Shown here: piece by piece, positions 46,064-55,360 of the stretch
Layout: every line of letters begins with the position of its first letter
Numbering within the stretch: the stretch's first letter is position 1
From: Acetobacterium malicum subsp. dehalogenans DSM 11527
GTDB taxonomy: Bacteria > Bacillota > Clostridia > Eubacteriales > Eubacteriaceae
DNA: 62,596 nt
Direction: 5' to 3'
Assembly (NCBI RefSeq): GCF_000472665.1
Contig: NZ_AXAC01000011.1
Location: forward strand, 39,262-101,857
Program-made: the position numbers and the translations under genes
Notes under the pieces: generated by a model
The model's database searches: none
The model's input: the letters and a program-made list of their open reading frames with translations, nothing else
Told to the model about the DNA's origin: nothing

Positions 46064-46212
46064 TGATCTTCCCCATGGATGTTTGTAATGCGATCCTACT
46101 GCCACATGTTCAGTGCTTTAATTATTAAACAGCGACCCCCAGCGGCTGGCTGACATTATCGTCGCGTTGGGTAGAAAACATCAATGATCGTCCCCTTTTA
46201 ATAGAATCGCCT

Positions 46213-46300
46213 ATTTATGATGGATAATCATATCGACTAAAAAATCGTGCTTGCTTTCAATGGTCGTAGGCATCATGCCCGAATCCATCATCCCGTCAGT
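46213..46300 (-). pseudogene. Fragment of a second DUF305 gene
   Basis: On the minus strand it reads DGMMDSGMMPTTIESKHDFL and then VDMIIHH before a stop, which matches the Met-rich linker and first motif of the DUF305 protein at 42292. Nothing else of the gene is left. The rest of 46064-46520 shows no gene; a TTATAGG-like promoter region precedes yjbR. Confidence 0.6.
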
Positions 46301-46535
46301 GAGATCAATGTGAATAATTAATTGCAAGATCGGTAAGCTCTTATTAAATTGATATAGGATAGTTTATGTTTTTATGTAATTAAATCACAGAGCGATCATT
46401 AAGCTGGGGGCAAATAGAGCGGTTATTAAAAAAATATCCAGGAACATGGATAAACGACTGATTATCGAGTATAATCAAGGAGAAAACTGCGATTTAGCTA
46501 AATGCTGATATCCTGTAAACTTGGAAGGAGTCAAG

Positions 46536-46922
46536 ATGAAAGCTTGTAAAAATTGGGATGAACTGATTGAAAAAACAATTGCATCGATGCCGGGTACATC
46601 CCAGGATTATCAACCAGAATGGGATGCGGTGCGATATTTTGTAGGCGATGTGATGTTTGCCATGCGTGGTGAAAATAAGGTCGGTGAGTCATTATTGACA
46701 GTCAAACTGCCACCCGGTGACGGTGAAATTCTCCGTTCCCGGTATCCGGATATTATTCCCGGATATTATATGAACAAACAGCATTGGAATTCTATTATGC
46801 TCGACGGAAATGTGCCGGAAAGGATTTTAATTGATTGTATCCAATTGGCCTATCATACAGTGCTGATTAAATTGACTAAAAAGAAACAGCGGGAGATTGA
46901 GGAAGGCCCGCCACAACCGTGA
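46536..46922 (+). CDS. MmcQ/YjbR-family protein
   Basis: 128 aa CyaY-like double-wing fold: MFAMRGENKVGESLLTVKLP, DIIPGYYMNKQHWNSIML and the C-terminal YHTVLIKLTKKKQ fit the YjbR family, which is linked to DNA binding, though its role is not settled. The ATG at 46536 has GGAAGGAG 7 nt ahead; one at 46521 does not. Single gene. Confidence 0.8.
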   Translation: MKACKNWDELIEKTIASMPGTSQDYQPEWDAVRYFVGDVMFAMRGENKVGESLLTVKLPPGDGEILRSRYPDIIPGYYMNKQHWNSIMLDGNVPERILIDCIQLAYHTVLIKLTKKKQREIEEGPPQP

Positions 46923-47073
46923 GGGCCGACCTTTTTCCACCATTGACCTAATCGATTGCGATAAACCAACGAAAACGGGTATAAAAAGATCAAATAAACC
47001 TGCTGCTTCTGGAGGAGATGTCACCGAACACAGTTCCCCTAAACAGCCTAAATAGAAAAGAGGTGAGACCACC

Positions 47074-49140
47074 ATGTCATCTGAACTGATTAAGGACCTG
47101 CTCTTTAATACTGCCTTATTGCTTATTATCAGCATTGTTTACAATCTCTTTTTTATCCGCTTCAATAGTCGGAAAAAGTGGGTCGAAGTTGTTCTCGGTC
47201 TATTTCTAGGCGGTGTGGGGATGCTTTTGATGATGAATACCGTCAGCTTTGCAAATGGTATTATTTTTGATACCCGATCGGTTTTAATCAGCGTTTCCGG
47301 TCTGTTTCTGGGCTATATCCCGACTATCATTGCCACTTTGCTGATCTCGATCTACCGGATTTATTTAGGTGGCGGTGGGGCTCTCACCGGGGTGCTGGTG
47401 ACGGTGACTTCGGCTTTGATCGGTCTGATCTGGTATAAATATCGGTTGCAGAAAATCTTGAAAAAGCAGAACCAGATCTGGCCTGAGCTGTACCTGTTTG
47501 GATTGCTCGTCCATATTGCCATGTTGGTGTGCATGTTGACCCTGCCCAATCAACAGGGGATGGTGGTTCTTCAGGCCATCACACTGCCGGTGCTGATCAT
47601 CTATCCGCTTGGCTCGCTGCTCCTGTGTCTGGTGATGATTCAGGGTCTGAAAAATCGGGAAGCGGAAAAAAACCTGAGGCAAAGTCGGGAAAACTATAAA
47701 CATCTGTATTACGAATATCAGAAAAAAGAATCACTGTTGCGTTCGCTGCTGGATTCTCTGCCGGACTTGGTTTTTTATAAGGATAAAGAGTGTGTTTATT
47801 TGGGTTGCAACAAAGCGTTTGAAGGTTTTGCTGGGAAAACCATGGATGAACTGGTCGGACTCACCGATTTTGATATCTTTGATCTGGAAATGGCTACCCT
47901 ATTTCGAAAAATGGACCTGATCATGATGAATGAAAAAAAATCCCGCCGAAACGAGGAAATTGTTACCTATCCAGATGGTCGGGAAGTTTATCTGGAAACT
48001 CTAAAAACCCCTTATTATGATCACAATGGGCAAATCCTTGGCTTAATCGGGGTCAGTCGGGATATCACCGACCGTAAGAAAACCGAAGCTGAGATCATCT
48101 ATCTCGGCCAGCACGATGCCCTTACCGGCCTCCACAACCGTAGCTTTTACGAAAAAGAACGAAAGCGGCTGGATCATCCGGATTATCTGCCCCTGTCCCT
48201 GATCATCGGGGATATCAATGGGCTTAAACTGATCAATGATGCCTTTGGTCATGGCGAAGGGGACAAACTGCTGATCAGCATTGCCAAGATCATGGAAGAT
48301 TGTGCCCGGGAACAAGATGTTCTGGTGCGAACTGGTGGCGATGAGTTTGTCATGCTGTTGCCCCAGACCAGCTATCGGCAAGCCGGGGCCCTGGTTGAAA
48401 AGCTGAAAATTGCCTGTGATGAAGGCTACAAGCTGGAAAACGAACTGATCATTACCAGCATTTCACTGGGTTATGCAACCAAGACCAGGGAGCATCAACT
48501 TTTTGAAAAAACATTTAAACTGGCCGAGGAATCGATGTATCGGAAAAAGCTGCTGGAATATAAAAGTTTCCATTCTGCTATTATGGATTCGATTAAGACC
48601 ACTCTTTTTGAAAAAAGTAACGAAACCGAAGAACACGCCGAGCGGATGGCCGACCTGGCCAAGCAATTGGGGCGGGTATTAGGTCTGGATCAGGAGGAAC
48701 TGGTATCTTTGGAACTGGTGGCAACCCTCCACGATATCGGTAAAATCAGTATCGACAGCAAGCTACTCAAAAAAAATAGCCCCCTGACTGAGGCCGAATG
48801 GGCGGAAATTAAAAAACATCCCGAGGTTGGCTATCGGATTGCCCAGACCGTACCAGAACTGCGCAAGATCTCTGAATATATACTCTGTCACCATGAGCGT
48901 TGGGATGGCAAGGGTTATCCCCAGGGTCTGAAAGGCGAGGAAATCCCCTTACTGGCCAGGATTCTGGCGATTGTGGATGCCTACGATGCGATGACCCAGG
49001 ATCGCTCCTATCGCCGGGCGATGTCCCAAGAGGATGCCATTGCCGAGCTGCAATGCCATGCCGGCAGCCAATTTGATCCGACCCTGGTGGCGGTGTTCAT
49101 TGACGATGTCATCGAAAAAAATAGCAATGCCGGAGATTAA
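47074..49140 (+). CDS. LytS-like membrane sensor with PAS, GGDEF and HD-GYP domains
   Basis: 688 aa. Five to six N-terminal membrane helices (5TM-LYT type, residues 1-195) are followed by a short coiled coil and a PAS domain (about 225-340). A GGDEF domain has the active motif RTGGDEFV (about 422), and an HD-GYP domain has HDIGK (about 553) and the later HHERWDGKGYP. Both c-di-GMP synthesis and breakdown motifs look intact, so it may switch activity in response to a membrane signal. GAGGTGAG precedes the ATG. Confidence 0.9.
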   Translation: MSSELIKDLLFNTALLLIISIVYNLFFIRFNSRKKWVEVVLGLFLGGVGMLLMMNTVSFANGIIFDTRSVLISVSGLFLGYIPTIIATLLISIYRIYLGGGGALTGVLVTVTSALIGLIWYKYRLQKILKKQNQIWPELYLFGLLVHIAMLVCMLTLPNQQGMVVLQAITLPVLIIYPLGSLLLCLVMIQGLKNREAEKNLRQSRENYKHLYYEYQKKESLLRSLLDSLPDLVFYKDKECVYLGCNKAFEGFAGKTMDELVGLTDFDIFDLEMATLFRKMDLIMMNEKKSRRNEEIVTYPDGREVYLETLKTPYYDHNGQILGLIGVSRDITDRKKTEAEIIYLGQHDALTGLHNRSFYEKERKRLDHPDYLPLSLIIGDINGLKLINDAFGHGEGDKLLISIAKIMEDCAREQDVLVRTGGDEFVMLLPQTSYRQAGALVEKLKIACDEGYKLENELIITSISLGYATKTREHQLFEKTFKLAEESMYRKKLLEYKSFHSAIMDSIKTTLFEKSNETEEHAERMADLAKQLGRVLGLDQEELVSLELVATLHDIGKISIDSKLLKKNSPLTEAEWAEIKKHPEVGYRIAQTVPELRKISEYILCHHERWDGKGYPQGLKGEEIPLLARILAIVDAYDAMTQDRSYRRAMSQEDAIAELQCHAGSQFDPTLVAVFIDDVIEKNSNAGD

Positions 49141-49194
49141 AAAAGTAGTTGCAATACTTTCTTAATTAGATTTAAAATAACAGAATAATACGAT

Positions 49195-49240
49195 AAAGCC
49201 CCTGATGCTCAGAAAATTAATGATCATCAGGGGCTTTTTT
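49195..49240 (+). terminator. Terminator after the c-di-GMP protein
   Basis: 13-bp stem AAAGCCCCTGATG / CATCAGGGGCTTT with an AT-rich loop and a T-run. Confidence 0.85.
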
Positions 49241-49399
49241 AAAATGCCATTATAACGCCGATGGTAACGTAATCAAAAATAAAAATTTAACCGGTTAAGT
49301 ATTGCTTGTAATCTGGCAAAACTGGTGATATAATTAATTTTACAAATATACACGTATTTAAATTGTGTATCGCTACTATTTTATAGGAGGAAATGATTT

Positions 49400-50407
49400 A
49401 TGCTAACGAAACGACAGAACCTATTGGAAACGATTAAAGGTGGCAATCCTGACCGCTTTGTCAATCAGTACGAGGCCTTTGTATGCACCGATGCCATTTA
49501 CGGAATGATCATGGGCGATCCGATTACCGGTCAGGGTGGCTTTCCGATGCCAGGCGGGGAACCGGTCAAGAATGCCTGGGGAATTACCTTTGCCTGGCCA
49601 GCTGGCACTCCCGGCGCATTTCCCTTACACGATAAGGAACACAAGGTCCTTCAGGATATCACCAAATGGCGAGACGTCGTCAAAGCCCCGAAAACAGACC
49701 TGCCAGCTGAAGCCTGGGCGCCCTTTTTGCCAGCCATCGAAGCGATCGACCGCAACGAAGTGTTTGCCACCGTCTTTGTCGCTCCTGGCGTCTTTGAACA
49801 ATGCCATCATTTAATGGGAATGGAAGATTGTCTGATGGGCTTCTATGAAGAACCGGAAGAAATGCATGCTCTGATCGACTACATCGTCGAATATGAATTG
49901 GCCTATGCCGCCGAACTGATCAAATATTACAAACCGGATTGTCTCTTCCATCATGACGACTGGGGCAGCTCTCTGAATTCGTTTATGGCACCGGAAATGT
50001 TTGAAGAATTTATTGTTCCGGCTTATAAAAAAATCTATGGTTTCTATAAGGCCAACGGCGTCGAGCTAGTGGTCCATCACAGCGATTCCTATGCTGCCAA
50101 TCTGGTACCACTGATGATCGAAATGGGTATCGATATCTGGCAGGGCTGTATTTCTAACAATAATGTTCCCGACCTGATTAAAAAGTATGGCGGCCAGATT
50201 TCGTTCATGGGCGATATCGACAACTCCCTGATTGATGATGAAAACTGGACCCAGGAAAGCGTTGGTGCTGAAGTTCGCAAGGCCGTAGCTCGTTGTGGCA
50301 AACACTATTACATTCCCTGCATCACCCAAGGTGGTCCAGGCAGCGTCTATCCTGGTGTTTATGAAGCCATTACCGCGGAAATTGATCTGATCAACGCCGG
50401 TAAATAA
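49400..50407 (+). CDS. Uroporphyrinogen decarboxylase-family methyltransferase
   Basis: 335 aa URO-D fold. VVHHSDSY and an FMGDIDN strand fit the zinc-type methyltransferases of the MtaA/MtbA/MtvA-like group rather than heme-pathway HemE (its N-terminal Arg motifs are missing). In acetogens such proteins move methyl groups between O-methylated compounds, corrinoid proteins and tetrahydrofolate. No corrinoid protein gene is adjacent. AGGAGG 9 nt ahead of the ATG; expression is probably strong. Confidence 0.82.
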   Translation: MLTKRQNLLETIKGGNPDRFVNQYEAFVCTDAIYGMIMGDPITGQGGFPMPGGEPVKNAWGITFAWPAGTPGAFPLHDKEHKVLQDITKWRDVVKAPKTDLPAEAWAPFLPAIEAIDRNEVFATVFVAPGVFEQCHHLMGMEDCLMGFYEEPEEMHALIDYIVEYELAYAAELIKYYKPDCLFHHDDWGSSLNSFMAPEMFEEFIVPAYKKIYGFYKANGVELVVHHSDSYAANLVPLMIEMGIDIWQGCISNNNVPDLIKKYGGQISFMGDIDNSLIDDENWTQESVGAEVRKAVARCGKHYYIPCITQGGPGSVYPGVYEAITAEIDLINAGK

Positions 50408-50432
50408 TAACTCCTCATCTGAGAAAATAAAT

Positions 50433-50459
50433 ACCGTGCCGACTAATTGTCGGTACGAG
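50433..50459. repeat. Short hairpin resembling the arm tips of the 328-524 element
   Basis: GTGCCGAC-TAATT-GTCGGTAC (50437-50457). The same core, GTACCGAC next to AATTGT, ends both arms of the repeat at 328-524. Confidence 0.4.
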
Positions 50460-50477
50460 GTTATCTTTTACACCCCC

Positions 50478-50513
50478 ACAGCCGGAGAATGAATTTTCTT
50501 CGGCTGTTTTTTT
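50478..50513 (+). terminator. Terminator after the URO-D family gene
   Basis: 12-bp stem ACAGCCGGAGAA / TTCTTCGGCTGT and seven T. Confidence 0.85.
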
Positions 50514-50599
50514 CGTCGGTTTACAAATATTCTTTTTTGTGGTGAAATAAGGGATAGATTAAACAGATCAGGATGCAAGCGAAATAATGGAAGAAATTG

Positions 50600-50860
50600 A
50601 GGGCTTTGATTACCGACTACGTTAAGAACTATCAGGAAAAGAAACAGACCCGTACCGACTGACGGGAGCCGATCGTCGGCGTGGCGGCTGCTGTGGATCC
50701 CTTGTTTCCCCAACTGAAGCAGATCATCGGTCCCAACCACGCTCTGCCCGGCGAGCTGGTGCCCGAGTATCCCATCGGCAGCGGCGATGCCTGCGGTAAA
50801 TGCATGTGTGGCGTGCCCTGTTCGCGGGGGATCCGGGAGAAAGTAAAAAATAACAACTCA
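50600..50860 (+). pseudogene. Remnant of a 4Fe-4S (epoxyqueuosine reductase-like) protein
   Basis: Frames read LITDYVKNYQEKKQTRTD, a stop in place of Trp, then REPIVGVAAAVDPLFPQLKQ and IIGPNHALPGELVP, joined straight to GSGDACGKCMCGVPC and REKVKN. The beginning and end look like a QueG-type iron-sulfur protein with its middle deleted. The stretch 50514-50600 holds nothing else. Confidence 0.45.
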
Positions 50861-50873
50861 GAAAGGGGTTCCT

Positions 50874-51812
50874 ATGATCCTAAACACCGGCAACCGCACT
50901 GATATACCAGCCTTTTACAGTGAGTGGTTTTACAATCGCATCCGGGCGGGCTTTGTCCTGGTTCGTAATCCCTACTATCCCCAGCAGGTCATTCGCTATC
51001 GGTTATCGCCGGAGGTAGTGGACTGTCTGGCTTTCTGTACTAAAAATCCGGCTCCGATGCTAGACCGATTGTCAGAAATCAGTGCCTTTAAACAGTTCTG
51101 GTTTGTCACTATAACCCCTTATGGTAGAGACATTGAACCCCATGTGCCGGACCAGGCGCAGGTCATCGAGGCCTTCAAGCGGCTGTCCGACGTGGTCGGT
51201 ATTCAAGCGGTGGGCTGGCGTTATGATCCGATTTTCATTTCGGAGAAATATTCGCTGGATTTTCATCGAGACAGTTTTGAGCAGATGGCCATTAGCCTTA
51301 AAGGCTATACCGATCACAGCGTCATCAGCTTTATCGATCTCTATCAAAAGACCCGGCGTAATTTTAAAGGTATCCAGGCAGTCACAACTGCCGAACGTAC
51401 CGAGATCGGCCAAGCCTTTGCCACCATTGCCAGACAAAACGGGATGATGCTGCGCACCTGCTGTGAAGGAGTCGATCTGGCACCCTATGGGGTAGACTGC
51501 TTCGGCTGTATGACCCAGGCTGTTCTGGAGCGAGCCATTGGCACCAGCCTGAAGGTGCCCAAAAACCGCCACACCAGCCGGGAAGGCTGTGACTGTCTGC
51601 TGGGCAGCGATATCGGCGTATATAATAGCTGCGGCCATGGCTGCAGCTACTGCTACGCCAATCATGATGGCCAAACCGTCAAACACAATATGGCCAACCA
51701 CGATCCAAGCTCACCTTTTTTAATAGGCAATACCATGGCTGAGGATATCATTAAGGCCGCTAAACAGGTATCCTATCTAGATGGTCAGCTGTCTCTATTT
51801 GGAAAAATATAA
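50874..51812 (+). CDS. DUF1848 protein (C-terminal Fe-S motif)
   Basis: 312 aa. It opens with TGNRTDIPAFYSEWFYNRIRAG, typical of DUF1848, and a TIM-barrel-like body follows. The cysteine set CCEG, CFGC, CDCL and CGHGCSYCYAN (about residue 253) sits near the C-terminus; CxxxCxxC is the radical-SAM spacing but in an unusual end position. The biochemical role is unknown. AGAAAGGGG precedes the ATG. Confidence 0.8.
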   Translation: MILNTGNRTDIPAFYSEWFYNRIRAGFVLVRNPYYPQQVIRYRLSPEVVDCLAFCTKNPAPMLDRLSEISAFKQFWFVTITPYGRDIEPHVPDQAQVIEAFKRLSDVVGIQAVGWRYDPIFISEKYSLDFHRDSFEQMAISLKGYTDHSVISFIDLYQKTRRNFKGIQAVTTAERTEIGQAFATIARQNGMMLRTCCEGVDLAPYGVDCFGCMTQAVLERAIGTSLKVPKNRHTSREGCDCLLGSDIGVYNSCGHGCSYCYANHDGQTVKHNMANHDPSSPFLIGNTMAEDIIKAAKQVSYLDGQLSLFGKI

Positions 51813-51813
51813 G

Positions 51814-51858
51814 ATACCGTCATCAGTTAGATTTTCGTGACTGATGACGGTTTATTTT
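51814..51858 (+). terminator. Terminator after the DUF1848 gene
   Basis: 12-bp stem ACCGTCATCAGT / ACTGATGACGGT, then a T-rich run. Confidence 0.85.
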
Positions 51859-51894
51859 TGTATAATTCTTTGGGCAGTCACCGTTATCTCCATT

Positions 51895-51962
51895 AGTTAC
51901 CAAAAGGTGCCTATCTAATAAAAAAGTGCCTACTTTTTAATCACATTGAAGTTCAGTATAAT
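51895..51962 (+). promoter_or_regulatory. Conserved 42-bp element and promoter, copy A
   Basis: AGTTAC (51895), 14 nt, CTAATAA (51915), 4 nt, GTGCCTACTTT (51926-51936). A TATAAT box (51957-51962) follows 21 nt after CTACTT. The same layout, base for base in these blocks and in the spacings, occurs at 55241 and 60684. It drives the ABC importer unit. Confidence 0.85.
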
Positions 51963-52024
51963 ATCAATGCAGAAAAGAATCACACCAAAATTCAATTAGT
52001 TTCTGCGGATGAAAGGAAAAGAAA

Positions 52025-52861
52025 ATGAAAAATATTATCGCTGTTTTATTAACAGTCATTATGGCAACACTGCTGGTAACGGGGTGTAGCAGCAGTGACA
52101 AGACGGTTGCGGCAACTCAGCCACTAAAGGTGGCTATGGATTTGAAGTATCCCCCCTTTACCGGGACTGATGAAAAAGGCAATCCCGAAGGATTGGAAGT
52201 GGATATGGCCTATGCTCTGGGCGAATACTTGGGTCGGGACGTGGAAATAGTCAATACTGATTTTCCGATGCTGATCACCGCTTTGGATACTGGTGCGGTC
52301 GATATTGTTATCAGCGAAATGTCGGTAAAAGAAGAGCGTAAAGAAAAGGTTGATTTTTCAAAACCATATATGTATGATCGCACCCTGGCGCTGGTCAATA
52401 AAAGCTTCGCTGAAAAAAACAAGATTACTGATAGCATGTCAGAAAAAGATTTCTTTGCTCTGGATGCCAAATACATTGGTTTGACCGGGACAATCTCCGT
52501 CACCGTGCCCCAATCCTATGGACATCAAGTGGAAGAGATCACCGAAATTGCCAGTGGTTTAATGGAAATTAATAACGGCACGGCTGACGTCCTGGTGGGC
52601 GCCAACAGCATTATTGGTCTTCATGCCACCTATCCAGAGTCGACGGTGATTTACGTCGGCATCAATAACTCCAGCGAAACAGCCATGGCGGTAAAAAAAG
52701 GAAACACCGATCTGCTCGAACAGGTCAACGCTTTTATCAATACCATCTATGCAGATGGCGGTTTCTACCAAACCGCTGGCAGCAAATATGACCAGGCGAT
52801 TGGTGAATACTTGAAAGATCCGTCACTGGGCTTAAATTATATTATTGATCCGCCGCAGTAA
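52025..52861 (+). CDS. Amino-acid-type ABC substrate-binding lipoprotein
   Basis: 278 aa. Lipobox VTGC (Cys17), then a family 3 extracellular binding domain: LKVAMDLKYPPFTGTDEKG, GLEVDMAYAL, GAVDIVISEMSVKEERKE and DFSKPYM. It would deliver a polar amino acid or small peptide-like compound to the permease that follows 9 nt later. The ligand cannot be told. The unit is under the 42-bp element. Confidence 0.88.
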   Translation: MKNIIAVLLTVIMATLLVTGCSSSDKTVAATQPLKVAMDLKYPPFTGTDEKGNPEGLEVDMAYALGEYLGRDVEIVNTDFPMLITALDTGAVDIVISEMSVKEERKEKVDFSKPYMYDRTLALVNKSFAEKNKITDSMSEKDFFALDAKYIGLTGTISVTVPQSYGHQVEEITEIASGLMEINNGTADVLVGANSIIGLHATYPESTVIYVGINNSSETAMAVKKGNTDLLEQVNAFINTIYADGGFYQTAGSKYDQAIGEYLKDPSLGLNYIIDPPQ

Positions 52862-52870
52862 AGGGATCCG

Positions 52871-53608
52871 ATGAAACGCTGGAGTCAAAACATGCAAACA
52901 ATCCTGGCGGTGGCCCTGTTTGCCGGGATCATCGGCTACATCTTTACCAACACCATCGACGACCCTAAATATTATCTGATTCTCAATGAAAAAAGTCTGT
53001 TGCTGGAAGGGATCTGGACGACGCTGTACGTTAGCGTCGTCACCCTGGTTTTAAGTATGATTTTTGGTTTTATCCTGTTTTTAATGATGGATAGCCGGAT
53101 TGCGTTTATCAAAGCGGTGGCCATGCTTTTTAAAGAAATCATGATGGGCACGCCACTGTTGGTGATGGTTTTCCTAACCGTCTACGTTTTTGGACCGATG
53201 ATCCAGCTACAGGACAAGGTGTTATTGGGAATCCTGGCGCTGACCTTATATACCAGTCCTTATCTGGCCAATTCCTACCGGACGGCAGTGGAAGTGGTTG
53301 ACGAAGATCAGTATACGGTCATGAATCTGTACAATTTTTCTGCCTATCAGAAATACCGTTATGTCATCTTACCACAGATGATCAAGCCGATGATCCCATC
53401 ATTCATCAACGGGCTATCGAGCACCATCAAAGGGTCTGCCCTGCTGAAGGTGGTATCAGTCACCGAAATCTCCTACATCATCACCCTTATTTCTCAAAAA
53501 AACTGGGCTTCCATTGAAGGGTATCTGGTCATGTGGGTGGCCTATCTGTTGATCACCATCCCCTTATCGCTGCTGGCCCAAAAGATCGGAAAGGAGATGA
53601 GCCATTGA
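52871..53608 (+). CDS. Amino-acid-type ABC permease
   Basis: 245 aa, about five membrane helices. LLEGIWTTLYVSVVTLVLS start, GTPLLVMVFLTVY, and the coupling region EVVDEDQYTVMNLYNFSAYQ followed by the YRYVILPQ end are typical of His/Glu-type permeases. It appears as a single permease, so probably a homodimer. Confidence 0.88.
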   Translation: MKRWSQNMQTILAVALFAGIIGYIFTNTIDDPKYYLILNEKSLLLEGIWTTLYVSVVTLVLSMIFGFILFLMMDSRIAFIKAVAMLFKEIMMGTPLLVMVFLTVYVFGPMIQLQDKVLLGILALTLYTSPYLANSYRTAVEVVDEDQYTVMNLYNFSAYQKYRYVILPQMIKPMIPSFINGLSSTIKGSALLKVVSVTEISYIITLISQKNWASIEGYLVMWVAYLLITIPLSLLAQKIGKEMSH

Positions 53609-54339
53609 AACTGCAACTGGAAAAGCTGATCAAAAATTATGATAAAACGATCTTGAATGATTTAAATTTAACCATCGATAATGTCCAGGCGGTGGGGATT
53701 ATCGGGGCTTCCGGGTGTGGCAAATCGACGCTGCTGCGGTTGCTGGCGGGGATGGAATTTCCTGAGACCGGCAAAATCCGGATCAATGAGGTGCCAATTA
53801 ATCTAAAAACGGTAAAATCCTACCAGGAAAATATCGGCTATGTTTTTCAGAAACATAATTTATTTCCCCATCTGACGATTCGGGAAAATCTGCTGCTGAT
53901 TCTCGAGAAAGTCAAGAAGATGGATAAAAATCAGTCCGAAAAACGAATTGATGGGCTCCTGACACAATTTCAGCTTAACGATCAGGCTGATCAAAAGCCC
54001 AATGTCGTATCCGGGGGGCAGGCTCAGCGGGCGTCCATCGCCCGGGCTTTGTCCAACAATCCCTCATTGATCCTATTGGATGAACCGACAGCGGCACTGG
54101 ATCCGATTTTGACCGGGGAAGTGCTTAGTTCCATCCATAACTTAAAAAACCTCGGCAAGGACTTTATCTTTGTCACTCATGAGATTTCATTTCTGCGAAA
54201 TTTTGCCGACTATGTCATTTTTATGGATGAGGGCCAGATCATCGAGCATGGGGATATTACCCACATTGACAACCCGATAACGGAAAAACTGAAACAGTTT
54301 CTGGCATTTGAAACAAAAAATCAATTTATTGGAGAATGA
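53605..54339 (+). CDS. Amino-acid-type ABC ATPase
   Basis: 244 aa. Walker A GASGCGKST, Q-loop VFQKHNLFPHLT, signature VSGGQAQRASIARAL, Walker B LILLDEPTAALD and switch VTHE. I place the start at TTG 53605, which overlaps the permease stop and has AAGGAGATG 6 nt ahead; longer frames run inside the permease gene. Confidence 0.9.
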   Translation: MKLQLEKLIKNYDKTILNDLNLTIDNVQAVGIIGASGCGKSTLLRLLAGMEFPETGKIRINEVPINLKTVKSYQENIGYVFQKHNLFPHLTIRENLLLILEKVKKMDKNQSEKRIDGLLTQFQLNDQADQKPNVVSGGQAQRASIARALSNNPSLILLDEPTAALDPILTGEVLSSIHNLKNLGKDFIFVTHEISFLRNFADYVIFMDEGQIIEHGDITHIDNPITEKLKQFLAFETKNQFIGE

Positions 54340-54341
54340 AT

Positions 54342-55028
54342 ATGGATATTAAAGAAATTTATGAGAAATTTGATCAGATCGGCTGCCTAACTTTTGCAAC
54401 TATCGATGATGGTTATCCGGAAACCCGGATTGCCCATCTGTTTGCCTATGATGAAGAGGGCCTTTATTTTCGAACCATGACGGTTAAACCGTTTTATCGG
54501 CAAATTACCGAAACCGGCAAAATGTCCATTTGCGGGATGTCAGCTTCGCCTAATGTGGTTCATGCAGAAGCAACCGGTTTACCGATTTTCGAACCGGGTT
54601 TTACGATGAAAGCCACCGGTGATGTCCGGGAGATTTCCTTTGAAGAGCTGTTGAAAAAAGAAAATAAAAGTCAGGGCTTTGCCATGGGGATTAAAGATAT
54701 CCGACGTTATCGGGATTTGCGGGCCTTTGTGATGGATCGCTTCCGCGGTGAGTATTATGATTACGATTTTGATCTGGCCACCCGGGATCATAAGATCATC
54801 CGGGAGAGTTTCAGCTTCAATGATTTTCCGACAAAATTTCGCGGGATGAAGATTAATGAAAAATGCATCGGTTGTAACCAGTGCAAGGAACAATGTGATG
54901 TCAAGTTGTTTAAAGCCATCGAAATTGACGAAAACGGTGGCTATTTCATTAATAACAATCACTGTGATGTCTGTGGCGATTGTACCCTGGTCTGTCCGGT
55001 GGGTGCCATTGACAGTTATAGGGAGTGA
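54342..55028 (+). CDS. Pyridoxamine-phosphate-oxidase-like flavoprotein with ferredoxin domain
   Basis: 228 aa. Residues 1-150 have a split-barrel FMN-binding fold (LTFATIDDGYPETRIAHLF, MTVKPFYRQI). The C-terminus has two 4Fe-4S clusters (CIGCNQCKEQC and CDVCGDCTLVC). A flavin joined to ferredoxin clusters suggests electron transfer to or from ferredoxin. It is last in the ABC importer unit (ATG nearly overlaps the ATPase stop; GGAG 7 nt ahead), so it may reduce what is imported. Role inferred. The gap to 55240 has no gene. Confidence 0.85.
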   Translation: MDIKEIYEKFDQIGCLTFATIDDGYPETRIAHLFAYDEEGLYFRTMTVKPFYRQITETGKMSICGMSASPNVVHAEATGLPIFEPGFTMKATGDVREISFEELLKKENKSQGFAMGIKDIRRYRDLRAFVMDRFRGEYYDYDFDLATRDHKIIRESFSFNDFPTKFRGMKINEKCIGCNQCKEQCDVKLFKAIEIDENGGYFINNNHCDVCGDCTLVCPVGAIDSYRE

Positions 55029-55240
55029 GTGGATCGGGAAGCCTATGTGGTGATAGGGTCAGCTGTTGCCGAGTGCTTTAAAATTGTAATTGGATCTATG
55101 ATTTACCTAATTATTATTGATTGTTCTTTAGTTATGTGATAACAAATCATTAACATTTTGGCTAGCCTGATAATTTTTATAACGGGAGTGCTCATATTTT
55201 AATATGGATCTGATTTTATCTGAACAGTCGAAATTTCATT

Positions 55241-55308
55241 AGTTACTTTTTTGTTACCAACTAATAAATTAGTGCCTACTTTCTTTATCAAAGGAAATGA
55301 TTTATAGT
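55241..55308 (+). promoter_or_regulatory. Conserved 42-bp element and promoter, copy B
   Basis: AGTTAC (55241), CTAATAA (55261), GTGCCTACTTT (55272-55282) with the same 14- and 4-nt gaps as copies A and C. TATAGT (55303-55308) lies 21 nt after CTACTT. It drives the Cys-repeat peptide unit. Confidence 0.85.
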
Positions 55309-55360
55309 GTAAGTGTAACAACAATTCATATCAAATTTAAATTTTTTAGGAGGAACACAA

